Both the position numbers and the translations under genes were made by a program. From NCBI RefSeq assembly GCF_016906535.1, contig NC_057371.1, forward strand, positions 2,418,001 through 2,482,000: a stretch of DNA of 64,000 nt. Direction: 5' to 3'. Under the pieces are notes generated by a model. The model saw only the letters and a list, made by a program, of their open reading frames with translations. It did no database searches and had not been told where the DNA came from. How positions within the stretch are numbered: position 1 is the first letter of the stretch; every line of letters begins with the position of its first letter. Of the stretch, positions 11,104-22,634 are shown piece by piece. The stretch is from Rhizoctonia solani. Its lineage: Eukaryota > Basidiomycota > Agaricomycetes > Cantharellales > Ceratobasidiaceae.

Positions 11104-12947
11104 ATGTCATCGTCGTCATCAACTATCATTCCTAGAAATGTTCATTTTCTGGCCCTTGTCCACGGCATGTGGGGGACTCCCGAGCACCTGGCCCGAGTCG
11201 AAGAGACTATAAAGGAAAAGTACGCCGACGTAGAGGGAGATACCGAATTTGTCAGCCTGCGAATCCGCACGAACGCTGAATCACATACTTATGATGGGTT
11301 GGATTGGGGTGCTGAGAGGGCGGTCAAAGAGGTAAGCTATAGGATACTAACTATGGAAATGAATCGTGCTAATCTTGTCGCAGATATACCAAACGGTAGA
11401 AGAAATAGAGTCAGATGGTCACAAAAAGGTTGCAAAGTTCTCGATCTTTGGATACAGCTTGGGAGGCTTGATATCTCGCTATACCATAGGGTAAGTTCAA
11501 TACCTCCAACGCTCTAGCCCATGACTTAACAGTTCGACAGTATTCTCTATCAACGGGGTTTCTTCCGCAATATCAAACCCGTCAATTTTACCACCTTTGC
11601 CACGCCGCATCTGGGCCTACCGCGGATACGAGGTCTTGTCGGTACAATGATGCACAAGTTGGGCCCAAAGATGCTTTCCCGAACTGGAAAGCAATTTTAC
11701 GGTGTTGACAAGGATATCTGGTCGCCGGATGATAAGGAGGGGAGACCGTTATTGGAAGTCATGGCTGATAAAGGTACGTAGCGAGATGCCTTACTATTAG
11801 CAGTACTCTGACTAGGCTGTAGATTCCGTCTTTTTCAAGGCGCTAAAATCATTCCCTCGCGTCACATTCTACGGGAACGCAGTTGTAAGTCCCAAGGTCA
11901 TCCATCTTTCTGCTGGGTGTTGATCTCACATCCATATAGAACGATCTCACGGTCGTCTATGTGACCTCGATGGTAGAAGCTCATGATCCATTCGTCGCCC
12001 TCAAGACCAAGTCTCATCGGTTGGGAATGTGAGTACCCACGGCGACCGAGCTGCCTTGTCTTCTCACGCCTTATTCCAAATCTAGTAAAATGGATCCCAA
12101 GTACAAGCACGTTATCGAATCTTTTGGCGAAGTCCCCGCCGGTGAAGAAGTTCCGCTGTCCGAAATCGAGCTGGAGGATAGGGCCCGCAAAGCCGCTCTG
12201 CACTGGTACTCTCCAAGTCGCTATCGCACTAGTCGGCCCTTCCTTCCTCCATTCCTACAATTCCCTTTCCCTCTCAATCTCGTGAGTATGGTTCTTTTCG
12301 GACAGTCCGTCTCCGTTTCTAACACCTGTCACCGATAGGTCTTTTACCTTCTTTTACCCTTCTTAATACCCGCAGGACTTACATATGCAACCATTCGATT
12401 TAATCGCGAGTCACGCTCCTCCCGGCGCCGACTTGAAGCTCTCGCGGACTCACCCGACGCCGAATCCAGCCTAGCTGCAATACTACAAAAGATGGAAATG
12501 GCAGTTGCAGACATGGTCGACCCGGCTGATCCGGGCGTAGCAGACGAAGGGTGGGACAGCGGGGTAGAAACAGACACAGTCGTTGTTGCGGACCCCTCGG
12601 AAGAAACACGAAAGCGCAAGGCGACTAGGCCAGACACCCCAGAGGCTGCCGCTGCCCAATCTCTCCCCACACCACCGGCCGAAGAGGACCGCAAACTTGA
12701 GTCGAAATCGACGTTTTCTCCACCCAAGCCTAAACCCAACGACCCGCTACAACCGATCTTGTCCCCTGCGCAGCTCGCTATGATCGAGTCGCTCAACTCG
12801 ATTCCGCAGCTTCGTAAAGTACGAGCATATTTCCCGTATGTTCGGAATGCACATAGTATGATTATCGTGCGTGATCCAAAGGTGTTCCCGATGCATGAAG
12901 ATGGGATGGGTGTGGTCAAGCACTGGGCGGATCGGTTTGTTCTTTGA
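11104..12947 (+). CDS. DUF676-type serine esterase/lipase, membrane-associated
   Basis: Alpha/beta-hydrolase of the fungal DUF676 (ROG1-like) lipase family. The N-terminus has LVHGMWGTP, the oxyanion-side HG motif. The nucleophile elbow is GYSLGG (G-x-S-x-G), followed by FATPHLGLPR. The late block NDLTVVYVTSMVEAHDPF probably carries the acid residue. Six introns fit well: 11332-11393, 11491-11540, 11774-11822, 11885-11939, 12029-12085 and 12282-12338. A hydrophobic stretch after the last intron (FYLLLPFLIPAGLTYA) could anchor the protein, and a Pro/Glu-rich linker precedes the conserved tail (VRDPKVFPMHEDGMG). Family members hydrolyse acyl lipids at membranes or lipid droplets. The frame is intact. 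The last-exon tail recurs as a fragment at 15889-16080. Confidence 0.88.
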
Positions 12948-13813
12948 TTATACGTTTATGCCTTGATTTAGATATACCTTTCGCTTTTATTATTTCGCTT
13001 TCGTTTCTATTTTGTTTTGTTTTTTGGTCTATTTGCATATGTTGCTTTGGGACATCACTTGGCACTTTTGTTGATATGCATGCATGGTCGTCGTTGTTAG
13101 TCTATATGTAGAAACACTAAATAATAGTTCTTGAAATTACTTCAAGTCATTCGTGTGAGGGATTCTCACAAGTTGGGTCGGTTGGGCTATTGTGAGTCTC
13201 AAAGCTCGTTTGCGGACTTTTTAACGTTGAATCACTCGAATAGTACAAATGCCACTATCATAGTCAGTGTGGTCTGGAGACCTGACGGCATTGAACAACT
13301 CCGGCGGCTCTATACGATGATCTCATTTCATCCAGCCAGTTCGAATGGTGTGGTTTCCGGACAACCTTTTCCGATTTGGTAACCCTTGTACTATCACTCA
13401 CTCTATAGTAGCCACTGCACAGACATAAACCTCCGAGATACTGCCGTACGCTACTTGCACCCCAAACTCTTGTCGTTGTTTAATGCCCGGTATGACACTT
13501 GGAGCAGCCTGGCAGTGTACCTGGTAAATTTTTGAGCGAATGATTGACAACATAAGGTCATGGAAGTACATGTCCCACCCGCACACAAATCAATAATAGG
13601 TCACCAATAGTATACATACTCTATTTCACCTTCAGTCGGGAACAACAAACTCGGAGTAGAATTAAAAATGCATATTTTATTGCAAGACGCCCAACTACCG
13701 GTAACTACAGGTTTGTACGACATTTTTAACCAGACTACACCATAGCCAAGACAGACGATCGTCCGCTAGACACGATGCAGTTGATTCTCTATGCCTTGAA
13801 ATAAACGATTGAT
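12948..13813. other. Intergenic
   Basis: T-rich 3' flank of the esterase followed by sequence without a supportable gene. Short open frames on both strands show no domain. Confidence 0.4.
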
Positions 13814-14239
13814 ATGGGCCCTTCACCAGAACTACGCCAGCGTCGAGAATTCTGGCTGCGTAGGCAGAAAGAGGCCAAGGTGAGAAGATATTTAGTCAGA
13901 GTTTTGTTCAAGTTGAGTTCATTCAAGTATTTCGGTTGGATAATTTATTCGAGGTTGAACGCCGTTGGGAAGAGGAAATTGAGCAGAAATTTGCTTTAAA
14001 AGGGTTCATTCCAAAGCATGTGCAAATACTGCCACTCGACTCCCTCGGACCGAAGAGCCAGCCGAAGATTCGCCACTTCCTATCAATACACGCTACAGTA
14101 CAGTTGCAGAGGTATATGTATGGCCATCATCAATTCGCCTTCTATCCCATGTTCAGGTCGACACAATGGGTACAACGACGAGCATTTCTATCAATCTTCA
14201 CCCCATTCCTATCAAGCGTCAGTATTAGCACACTACTAG
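13814..14239 (+). CDS. Small hypothetical protein, charged N-terminus
   Basis: Begins [18 protein letters not shown], then a GTGAGA donor at 13880. A second block encodes [20 protein letters not shown] and [17 protein letters not shown], a charged, helical-looking stretch. The junction does not keep frame with the obvious acceptor (TTCAAG at 13927), so one base or a different splice site is needed. The 3' end runs to a stop near 14237-14239 in one frame, close to the oppositely oriented Skp1-like gene. No family is recognised, and the exon structure is uncertain. Confidence 0.35.
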
Positions 14240-14261
14240 GTAAGCGCCCTCAATGCGTAGC

Positions 14262-14993
14262 TCACATTCTCTTTTTTATTTGTGCCTGTTACATGCAAGA
14301 AACACGTCACTCTTCGTTTAGCACCACATTTATTGATTTTTTGACCAATACTCACCTCCTCCTCTGGTGTGAAATCGCTAACAATATTGAAGTGTTTCCG
14401 TACCTCTTCAGGAGTCTTGCCTTTGATTTGGTTGGCTACAGTTTTACACCCGACATCACTAATGTCTCGTTATCACCTAAACGGTATGAATAGAAAGCTA
14501 AATACGAACAGAAGTGAAGGAATATCAAGATAGTTTGCAGCCAAAACTAGCTCGAAAAGCATTTCCTGATCGACTTGAATAAATTGTTGATCCCACTCTC
14601 CAATTTCAGAGACTTGTCGCTTTCTGGGATCATCAGCATCTTGGCTTTTTTCGATAGGCCGTAATTTATCATATCCGTGATGAGCACAGTATTCGATCAC
14701 CTATATATATAATTATCCCGCGCAACACGTTTAGGTTGAGGTTCGGTCGATCCGGGTTCGGCATCACGTACTTTTGTGAGAACGGATGAGCTCACTTGTG
14801 GTAATGGGATAGGTTCCAAGCTATTCGGAGGGTCTGTGTTGAATCAATAGATTAACTCCTATCTATTTCTCGAGATCTATCCCATAGACTTACTGTCTGG
14901 TGGCGAAAATATGCCAAAACAACGATATACATCCCAGTCGGTGATCAGTTGCTCGTTGTCACTTGTTATAAACGTGACAGTGCCTTCAGACAT
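14262..14993 (-). CDS. Divergent Skp1-like SCF ubiquitin-ligase adaptor
   Basis: Skp1 links cullin to F-box proteins. The start at 14993 gives [16 protein letters not shown], resembling the Skp1 BTB/POZ first strand. After an intron comes [17 protein letters not shown], then another intron and VIEYCAHH. The highly conserved [17 protein letters not shown] and [11 protein letters not shown] follow, then after an intron [20 protein letters not shown] and [12 protein letters not shown]. The last exon gives AQIKK then RM and a stop at 14262-14264, where canonical Skp1 has KENEWAEDR. One extra G would restore KEN at that point, but the residues after it still differ from the usual ending. The middle of the BTB domain (normally helix 2 to 3) is shortened and divergent. 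It is likely a lineage-specific paralogue or a decaying copy, not the housekeeping gene. Confidence 0.8.
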
Positions 14994-15888
14994 GTTAGGC
15001 GGTGGAGATGGACACGCTCAGTCTCTCCTGGGTGGCTGCATTTTATGCATGCCGGGCTCGGAGCGCTCCGATCAGTTCAATTACACAGCATACTGTATAT
15101 AGGTGATTGACGAGCACTGGGCTGTGATACTTTGATATTTGAATTCAAGACATCTTTTGAACAGAACTCATTTTGGATGGAGCGCAATTACGTTTGAAGA
15201 TTCAGTGGAACTTAACTCGTAATCACGCGCATGACTTCCTGTTTGTTGAGGAATGAGGTGAAGTGAATTAGGGTGCGGAAATTCAACTATTAGTGGGATG
15301 AAACGTCTCGCTAGCTTACAATATTCACATTTATCAAAAGTTCGTATAGCAAAATGAGGTGTTTCTGTGTGCTTTAAATGTGTTATCAATCCAATCAACC
15401 GTTACTTTGTCTTCTAAAGGTGCCCTGCCTCAATGACCCCGTAGCATCGTACTTATTAGAATTCCAATATTTCGCATATATTTACATTCTAATTACCTGT
15501 TACGCACCTGGCATGCCATATATGTACGAATGCGTGTGTTTTCTCTCCTTGGTTCCCTACGCGGACGTAGTACCAGTTAAGATACATTTATATGGCTCCC
15601 GAACTATCCGTTTTAAAAGCAATGTTCTAAGCTAAATTAACTTACCGAACGACTATTGATCATTCTTATGTTTTTCCCCGACGACAATTACCAAGTAAGA
15701 AGTGTAGTGGCTATCGAAGGCTTGTCACACGGAAAGGAAGGAAACGGAGTAGTGTATCCTAATGCACCTCTTATAATCGAATCCTGCTCAACCTCACCTA
15801 TTGGGTTGGAGTACCAAATCGAACTCGATTCAACGTCCCCCCCCTCAAAAAAAAAACTCCCCTATATATACTGGACGATCCATCCAAG
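14994..15888. other. Intergenic
   Basis: 5' flank of the Skp1-like gene and further AT-rich sequence. It contains a palindromic CGGAGCGCTCCG near 15059-15070. No gene is supported. Confidence 0.4.
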
Positions 15889-16080
15889 CCAATCTTGTCC
15901 CTTGCTCAGTCTGACATAATCGGGCCACTTAAATCGATACCTGAGCTCCACAAGGTCAGCATACACCCCTCTTGTGTTGACGATGCGCATGTTGTAGTTG
16001 TTGTGCGCGATCCACATGCGTTCCCGATCCGCGAGGACGGGATGGGCGTGACTAGGCACCGGCTGGGCCGATTTGTCCTA
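15889..16080 (+). pseudogene. Remnant of DUF676 esterase last exon
   Basis: The plus frame gives ILSLAQSDIIGPL, SIPELHKV, VVVVRDPHAFPIREDGMG and GRFVL. It aligns end to end with the esterase C-terminus at about 12759-12942 (ILSPAQLAMIESL, SIPQLRKV, MIIVRDPKVFPMHEDGMG, DRFVL). There is no upstream hydrolase domain, and the stop after FVL is lost, so the frame runs on. I read it as the surviving end of a tandem duplicate. Confidence 0.8.
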
Positions 16081-16700
16081 TGGTTACTTGCCACCAACTT
16101 AGATCTTGTTTTGATTATCGACGTACGTGATTAACTGGACCATAGAAGTTGAATTAGAAGAATTGGAGCAATTGCATAGATGCATACATAAAGGTATTGG
16201 TCCATCGAATCCTACGTCAAGTGGTCAGCTAAAATACAAGCAACTATAATATAACCTACAAGGCCAGCCAATTCTTTAGAGGCTTTTACATACTGAGCTG
16301 CGTACCAGACATAGAGACCACTGCTTTTAACTTCTGTAACGTATTATGGCGGTCAAGATCCGAGGGTGCTTGAAGACAGAAGCGTGAAGAAAAAAATTGA
16401 GTTCTTGGTTCTATTTCATATCGTTTGGATCCCAAGCAGGCAAAAATACAAATTTGAGGCTTCAAAGCGATCTTGGTCCCCGAAGAAGTTCACGAAAACC
16501 TGTCCCGTTCACAAAAAGCTAGCTATATCGATGATAAGCGCCGAGAATTTGATGCGTAGTATTACGACATGGCCTCGAACAGCTGATTCCAACCTGATTT
16601 CACCCTTAACTTCCCTTGAAGGCGTATCAGACCCGAAGCGAACACAAATCTAGACTAGCAATCGGCAAAACATAAACTAAGAACTTGGGCGCATAATTCG
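16081..16700. other. Intergenic, upstream of second NLR
   Basis: Presumed promoter region of the 16701 gene. An open frame at 16366-16653 has no recognisable domain. Confidence 0.4.
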
Positions 16701-19700
16701 ATGGAGCACGAGGGATCTAGAAAGAAACAAAAGAAGCGCTTGGGTGATGTGCTAAGCCTGAGGAAATGGCTACGAAGCCCGGAGGATAAAGACGAATCCA
16801 ATTCAGAAACGTTCTCAAGTCCTGGAGCGTCCACCCTGGGCGGGCTCAGTGTAGTTGTTGGATCTGGTCAGTCAAATAATGTAGCCCCTTCGTCTATGGC
16901 CAAGGAATCAAGTCAAGCCATCCAAAGCTCTACCAGTTCTACATCAGCACTGGATACTACAGCTCCCGTTCAGGAAGTTGCCAACTCCCCATGGTCAACA
17001 TTGGAGAAAGCGCTTCAAGCTCTCAGCATCACCAGGCACATTTGCCCATCTTTAGCTTCAGCTGCTGACGATCTAAGATTGTACCTTCCTATGGTTGAAG
17101 TAACATACTTATTCACCATAAAGTAGAGTTGATACCGAAGTGCGGTATTAGACCACCAGAAAAATCGAACAAGACCACAAAAACATAACAGCCGAACTCA
17201 AGTCGGTACTTGAGCTAACAGCCAAGCACATGAATGATGTATCTTTTGAGGAGAGCAGCGAGGCAATATCGGTCATGTCACAGTAAGCATCCAGCAATAT
17301 GACTTCTAGAAACGGAGTTAATCTTAGTTTTCAGAGCAATCAAAAAAGAAATCGAGGCAATCGGAGTCCATCAATCCCGAAGAGGTGCACAGCGCGTACT
17401 TGGTTCAGGAGGCGATGATGAAGATGTGATCCGAAGGTACCGACGAATTGAGCAACTATTTCGTCAGATTCACGTAGGTACTTGTGTGTATACATTGAGT
17501 GGCTCACCTGAAGTATGGGTTAGGGGGAGGCAAGCTTGAGCACATGGAACACTGCCAATAAACAACACACGGTGAGCCTCATTTTAAAAAACCTGTTCTT
17601 ACGCTAGAAGGAAATCTTGGTTGGCCATAGAATTCATTGATTGAAGGCCTGAACCCGGCGAAGCAAGCCAGGTTCGACTCCAGTCTATCCATAGAGATCG
17701 GTCGCCGCACGTGTACCGAAAACACCCGAACGAAAATTCTACAAAGCTCACTTGTATGGTCAGAAGAGCCAAACTCAGCTAAGGTATACTGGATGAATGG
17801 CATGGCTGGAACCGGCAAAACAACAATTGCTTGTAGCCTATGCGTAGAACTGCAAGCCCGCAAGCAACTTGCTGCCAGTTTCTTCTGTACACGCACATCG
17901 CCCGAGTGTCGTGAAGCAAAACGTATAGTGCCGACAATCGCATACCAGTTCGCCCGACGCTCCACTCCGTTCCGCTCTGCCTTGTGCAAAGCGCTGGAGG
18001 AAGACCCCGATATTGGCGTTGGCCATATCTCATCACAGTTCGAGCTGCTTCTCAGACGTCCGCTGATAAAGGCCAGGGATAGACTCCCGAACAACCTTGT
18101 AATCGTGATCGACGCGCTGGATGAATGCATCGATCCCCGCGTTGTGGAAGATTTCCTGAGTCTCCTTTTCCGTTCGGCTATGGATTTGCCAGTACGGTTC
18201 TATGTCACCAGCCGACCTGAGCCCGCTATTAGGGATAGAATGATGGTGGAAAGTGAACGCTCACGCCTAATCTTGTATCTGCATGAGATCGAGCATTCGC
18301 TGGTGAAAGCTGATATCGAGTTATATCTCAGGGAGGAGCTCGCATTCATGTCACCTGCCGACGCTGATGTTAAGAAGCTTGCCGCACATGCAGGCAACCT
18401 GTTCATCTATGCCGCGACTGCTGTTCGGTACATTTGCCCAAGGAAGAAGGGAACCAACTCAAGGACGCGATTATCTGTGATACTTGCGATCAATATGGAG
18501 TCAAAGCAAAAGCTATCGGGGATTGACGACTTGTATACTGCTATCCTCACACAGTGGACCCCAAAAGTGCGGATTTTCTGAACGTGAAAAATCGCGCGTT
18601 ATATGCGGAGTGTTGGCAAAATCCGACCATTTTTTCCATAAATCCGCATCCTCAACTCACCCCTGTGTGTCGTCGAGGTGCGGATTCTGCTATTTTAGGT
18701 GCGGATGTCTGGCAAAATCTGGACGTTATGCGGATTTTCCGCACTTTTGGGGTTCACCGTGTCAGCGCTGCAGTTGATGACCAGGCATTGAAACCCTATG
18801 AAAATGAATCCATACTGGACGCATTGTGGGCGGTTGTATGTGCGTGTGAACTAATTTGTATTAGCACTCTGGCAGCGCTTAGTGGGCTGGACGACGTAGA
18901 ACGTGTTCAAATCGCTTTACAACCCCTTCGGTCTGTTCTTCATGTCTCTGATCATAGCGAACTTGTCACCACCCTCCACACATCCTTCCCCGATTATATG
19001 TTCGACAAGAAGCGCTCCGGGCGGTTCCACTGTGAAAAGGTTTCGTATGGGCGGTTTCTTGCAGAACGGTGCTTTATAATCTTGAAAAGACAACTTCGGT
19101 TCAATATATGCGCTATCAAATCCTCGTATACCCATAATGACGAAATCTCGGGGATTGAAGAGATCATTCACAAAAATGTGTCTGAGGACCTTTTCTACGC
19201 AAGCAGATTTTGGATCGACCATCTGACACAAACGGAGATTACTGATGACCTTATTACTATTGTTCAAAACTTTCTATCTCAAAAGTTACTTTTCTGGATG
19301 GAGGTGTTGAGTCTAAAGAAGTGCCTAAACACAGGAATTGCAGGCATGACCAGACTAAATACATGGCTTGCTCCACTCGTGAGTCGAAGCTTGACAAAAA
19401 AAAAAAAGTCTAATATATCTACTATCTTCAGGAATTGGTCAAAAATCAACACCTTTTGAAACTCGCATCTGATGCATCAAAGTTCATAGCTAGTTACGCC
19501 TCATCACCAGCCTCAGGATATGCTCCACATGTCTATATATCAGCGCTACCGCTTAGTCCCCCGTCGAGCTACATTCGATCGTATTATCTACCACGGTTCA
19601 ATGGACTTCCCAAAGTCTCCGGCCCACTGACCACTTGGAAATCAACCTTTCCTTTCTCGTTTGCTGTGTTCTTGCGCGGTGGAGACCTCATCGCTCTGGT

Positions 19701-21598
19701 CGGCGAAAATGGCCTGGTTAATGTTCAGAATATTTACAATGGGAAACACTTCGTTGCACCATTCAACCCACACAACGGACCTATCAAACACCTTGGGGTT
19801 TCCAAAAACGGCACGCAATTAATCTTTGTCTCCCATCGGGCAGTCGCCGTCTGGAGTATGCAAGATGGCTCCCTCATCGTTCGTCCGTTTATGCCAAGGG
19901 ATGGGGTTAGCGCAGCAATCGAATTGTCTCCAGATGGTGTGTACATCGCTTCCGGTTCTTTTGACGGCAGAATCGACATCTCCAACTTGGAGGATCCGGA
20001 CCCCATCCTCCCAGTTAGAACGCTCATGGGTCACACCAGTACAATAGGGTCAATTGACTTCTCGTCAGACGGGGCGCGGGTTGTTTCTGCTTCATCAGAC
20101 AAGACTATCCGTATGTGGGACGTATATACCGGGAATACGATTCTCTTTGGCACGATCTGGGGAGAACAGCTCTCACCACCTCCTCCAATTAAGGAGGGTT
20201 CAGTACCCATGATACTGGGACCACAATCCGATGAGCGTCCAGCGCCCGTGAAATTCTCTCGTGATGGATCTCATATTATCTCGGTCAATAGATCATTTTC
20301 TGATTCCATACGCATATGGAACACATCCGATGGGTCATTCACTGGGCGGAGGTTTCCGGGAGAAAAAGAATACAAGTGGACGTTTGCTTTGTCCCCTGGC
20401 GGCGAGTATATTGCAGTTGTCCCCTTTCCTGAATCAAAATCACAGGGGCCGGACTATAGTACCGTTGTCGAAGTATGGAATATGCACACTGATATATTGG
20501 TTGCCGGTCCACTCAAGGGTCATACTGGACGGATCAAACACCTTGGCTTCTCAGATGATGGTACTCGGATCATATCTGCATCCTATGATGGTACTCATGG
20601 ATAGACTATCAATAGGCTCTAAACCTAGTGAATCCCTATGCTTTCAAATCTCGCTCGACAACGCCCGCATTTTTACTATTAGTACTGATGGGAGGATGTG
20701 CACATGGGATGCCCACACGTCGGCGCTTGTTGATGGTCCACATCCGTGTTCAACGGAAAGAGATCTTTGCTCAGCTGTCTGCTCAGCAGATGGTACACGC
20801 ATCGTCTCTTGGAACTCCCAAATCGAATTTGTCGAGCTATGGGATGCACAATTACATCGGAGTATCACCTATTGCAAGACAGGAGGGTATCTTTATAGCC
20901 CTCGCGTTATGCTTGCGCAGAAGGGCAGAAGATTTATTACCGAAGTCCACTACCCAGAAAGACTATTGAACATTTGGGACACAGAATACGGTGCACATAT
21001 AGCTGGGCCTTTGCGACTAGGCGAAACGCTCGATTTTTCGCCTGATGGTTTATATGTCGTATGTCAGGACCATAATAACTCTACTATCGGGTGTCTCCAT
21101 GTTATCAGCGTAGACAGTGGTGATAAGGTATTCAAAGTGGATGCCCCAGATAGTCGACATATCGTCTCTGCTAAGTTCTCCTGGGATGGCCTATCCTTGG
21201 TCTACAATACACGTCACACATGCTACCTATGGAATACCCGTGATCATACAATTCACACTATCATAACAGAACCAGCGTGGACATCCTCATTAAACTCTCG
21301 CATATACTCTACCGATGGTCGGTACTTGGCTTCGGCCTCAGATGATGAGACCAAGCAATCAGACCTTATGGTATGGTCGTTCCCCATAGACAAACCGTCG
21401 CATATCACCATTCGATCGGATGGATGGGCCGTAGACAGTCAATCTCGAGTGGTGTTCTGGGTGCCTGCTGAAATCAGGAAGAAGACCACCGAATGCAGCG
21501 GGATCGTGATCGAAGAGGACAGTGGTGATTGGCTCTGTGTTGATTATAACGATATGGTTGTGGGTGACGAGTGGAGCCATTGCTATATTGGCAATTAA
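16701..21598 (+). pseudogene. Second NACHT-WD40 STAND (NLR-like) gene, disrupted
   Basis: Exons fit in frame from the start: 16701-17099, 17152-17282, 17335-17473, 17524-17571, then 17631 onward. The N-terminus has a basic start (EGSRKKQKKR), a Ser/Thr-rich linker and a helical domain (QAIKKEIEAIG, IRRYRRIEQLFRQ). The NACHT domain has a P-loop GMAGTGKTTIA, LVIVIDALDEC (Walker B) and FYVTSRPEP (sensor). At 18549 a 212-bp element interrupts the frame. The winged-helix part resumes at SAAVDDQALKPYE, an intron follows at 19379-19431, and degenerate WD40 repeats run on. A second frame break near 20590 separates SASYDGT from MDRLSIGSKP; one surplus base would explain it. The C-terminus has DGWAVDSQSRVVFWVP and GDEWSHCY. 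Unless spliced or mis-assembled, it cannot make a full protein. Confidence 0.85.
18550..18761. mobile_element. 212-bp MITE-like element inside the NLR gene
   Basis: The termini are inverted repeats: CACAGTGGACCCCAAAAGTG at the left and CACGGTGAACCCCAAAAGTG read inward from the right, extending through CGGA. It is flanked by a 3-bp TCA duplication (18547-18549 and 18762-18764). Removing the element and one TCA restores AILSAAVDD, the continuous NLR reading frame. It contains internal repeats of GCGGAT and TGGCAAAATC and has no transposase. The 3-bp target duplication is compatible with CACTA- or Harbinger-like parents. The assignment is inference. Confidence 0.88.
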
Positions 21599-22634
21599 GT
21601 CGCGTTCTAGTTTCCTCATTGTAAGTATCAATGCTGCCATTCTGGTACTGTTACTGAAGGATTTCTTTTTAGTTGCGAATGCTCCATCACGATCTTTATT
21701 GTCTCAGTCATTGTACATTCTATGGCTTTGTTGGAGTTGTTATGCCAAATGGTTGACTGACGCCTAAATTAATGTATTCTGTATAAGCGCAAATTCTATG
21801 CGCCAGTGATTGGCAGACTATATATAAGTGTGAGCCTTAGGCGTAATGATATATATCCCATCGACTGATAAGATCGATGCTGCCGAACCCGGTCGCCATA
21901 ACTTGCGCGTTGAGATGTGGGGTAGTGATCGCTGTATGGATCCGCGTGGGGGTGGCAGTGTATTTACGTCGCCTACACGTGATTTGGAGAAGTTGTTATC
22001 CAGCCAGCGAGAGTGCCAGCAACTTTCAGTTTATCCTGGGCTTATAACAATTTTCGATTTTTTGAAGAAAAAATCCCATTCATCGAGAGTTGCCATACTC
22101 GGTCTCGATCCTCGATTTTATCCACGATATCTGCGGGCTCTTACCTCAAACCTTTGCCTGTTTATCGAGCTTGGACCAATATTCCCATTGGCCTATATGA
22201 TCAAACCAGTCGAATCCTAGCAAGTTTCTAATCCAGCTTGGCGTTTGAGATAACCTGTCAAGACCATACTTTGTTCAGCCCACCTTGCAAAGGCATGCTT
22301 GATTCTGCTCCCTGTCCGGATGAGCCACGAACCGGTCCCTTTTAGTTGATGTCGCTCGCGGGTTCGAACCTGCTTGAATTAAGAAGATTGAAGTCTACTC
22401 TTCCGATGCAATGCAGTGCAGTCGTGGATTTCCACTCGGCAAAACCTACCAGCCCACGCGGCCGCTAGCGCCGCCAAGGAACTGATCCACGGTGACTAAA
22501 TTTACATCGCCAAGCGCTGATGGCGTTCGAAACAATGATAAATTACCGACAGTATCGTTGTTCGACTCTATTCATCCCCTCTCCCCCTCTCCGGTCAGCT
22601 CACAGTCCGGGAATATCAAATTTACTCGCCCATA
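21599..22634. other. Intergenic
   Basis: 3' flank of the NLR and 5' flank of the chitin deacetylase. An open frame at 21846-22220 shows no domain. A GGTTCGAACC palindrome near 22362 was examined as a tRNA T-arm and rejected. Confidence 0.4.

Noticed and set aside
22318..22385. Possible tRNA suggested by a GGTTCGAACC T-loop-like word
   Set aside because: The T-stem does not pair in the 5+7 geometry, and no acceptor stem or anticodon arm can be drawn around it.
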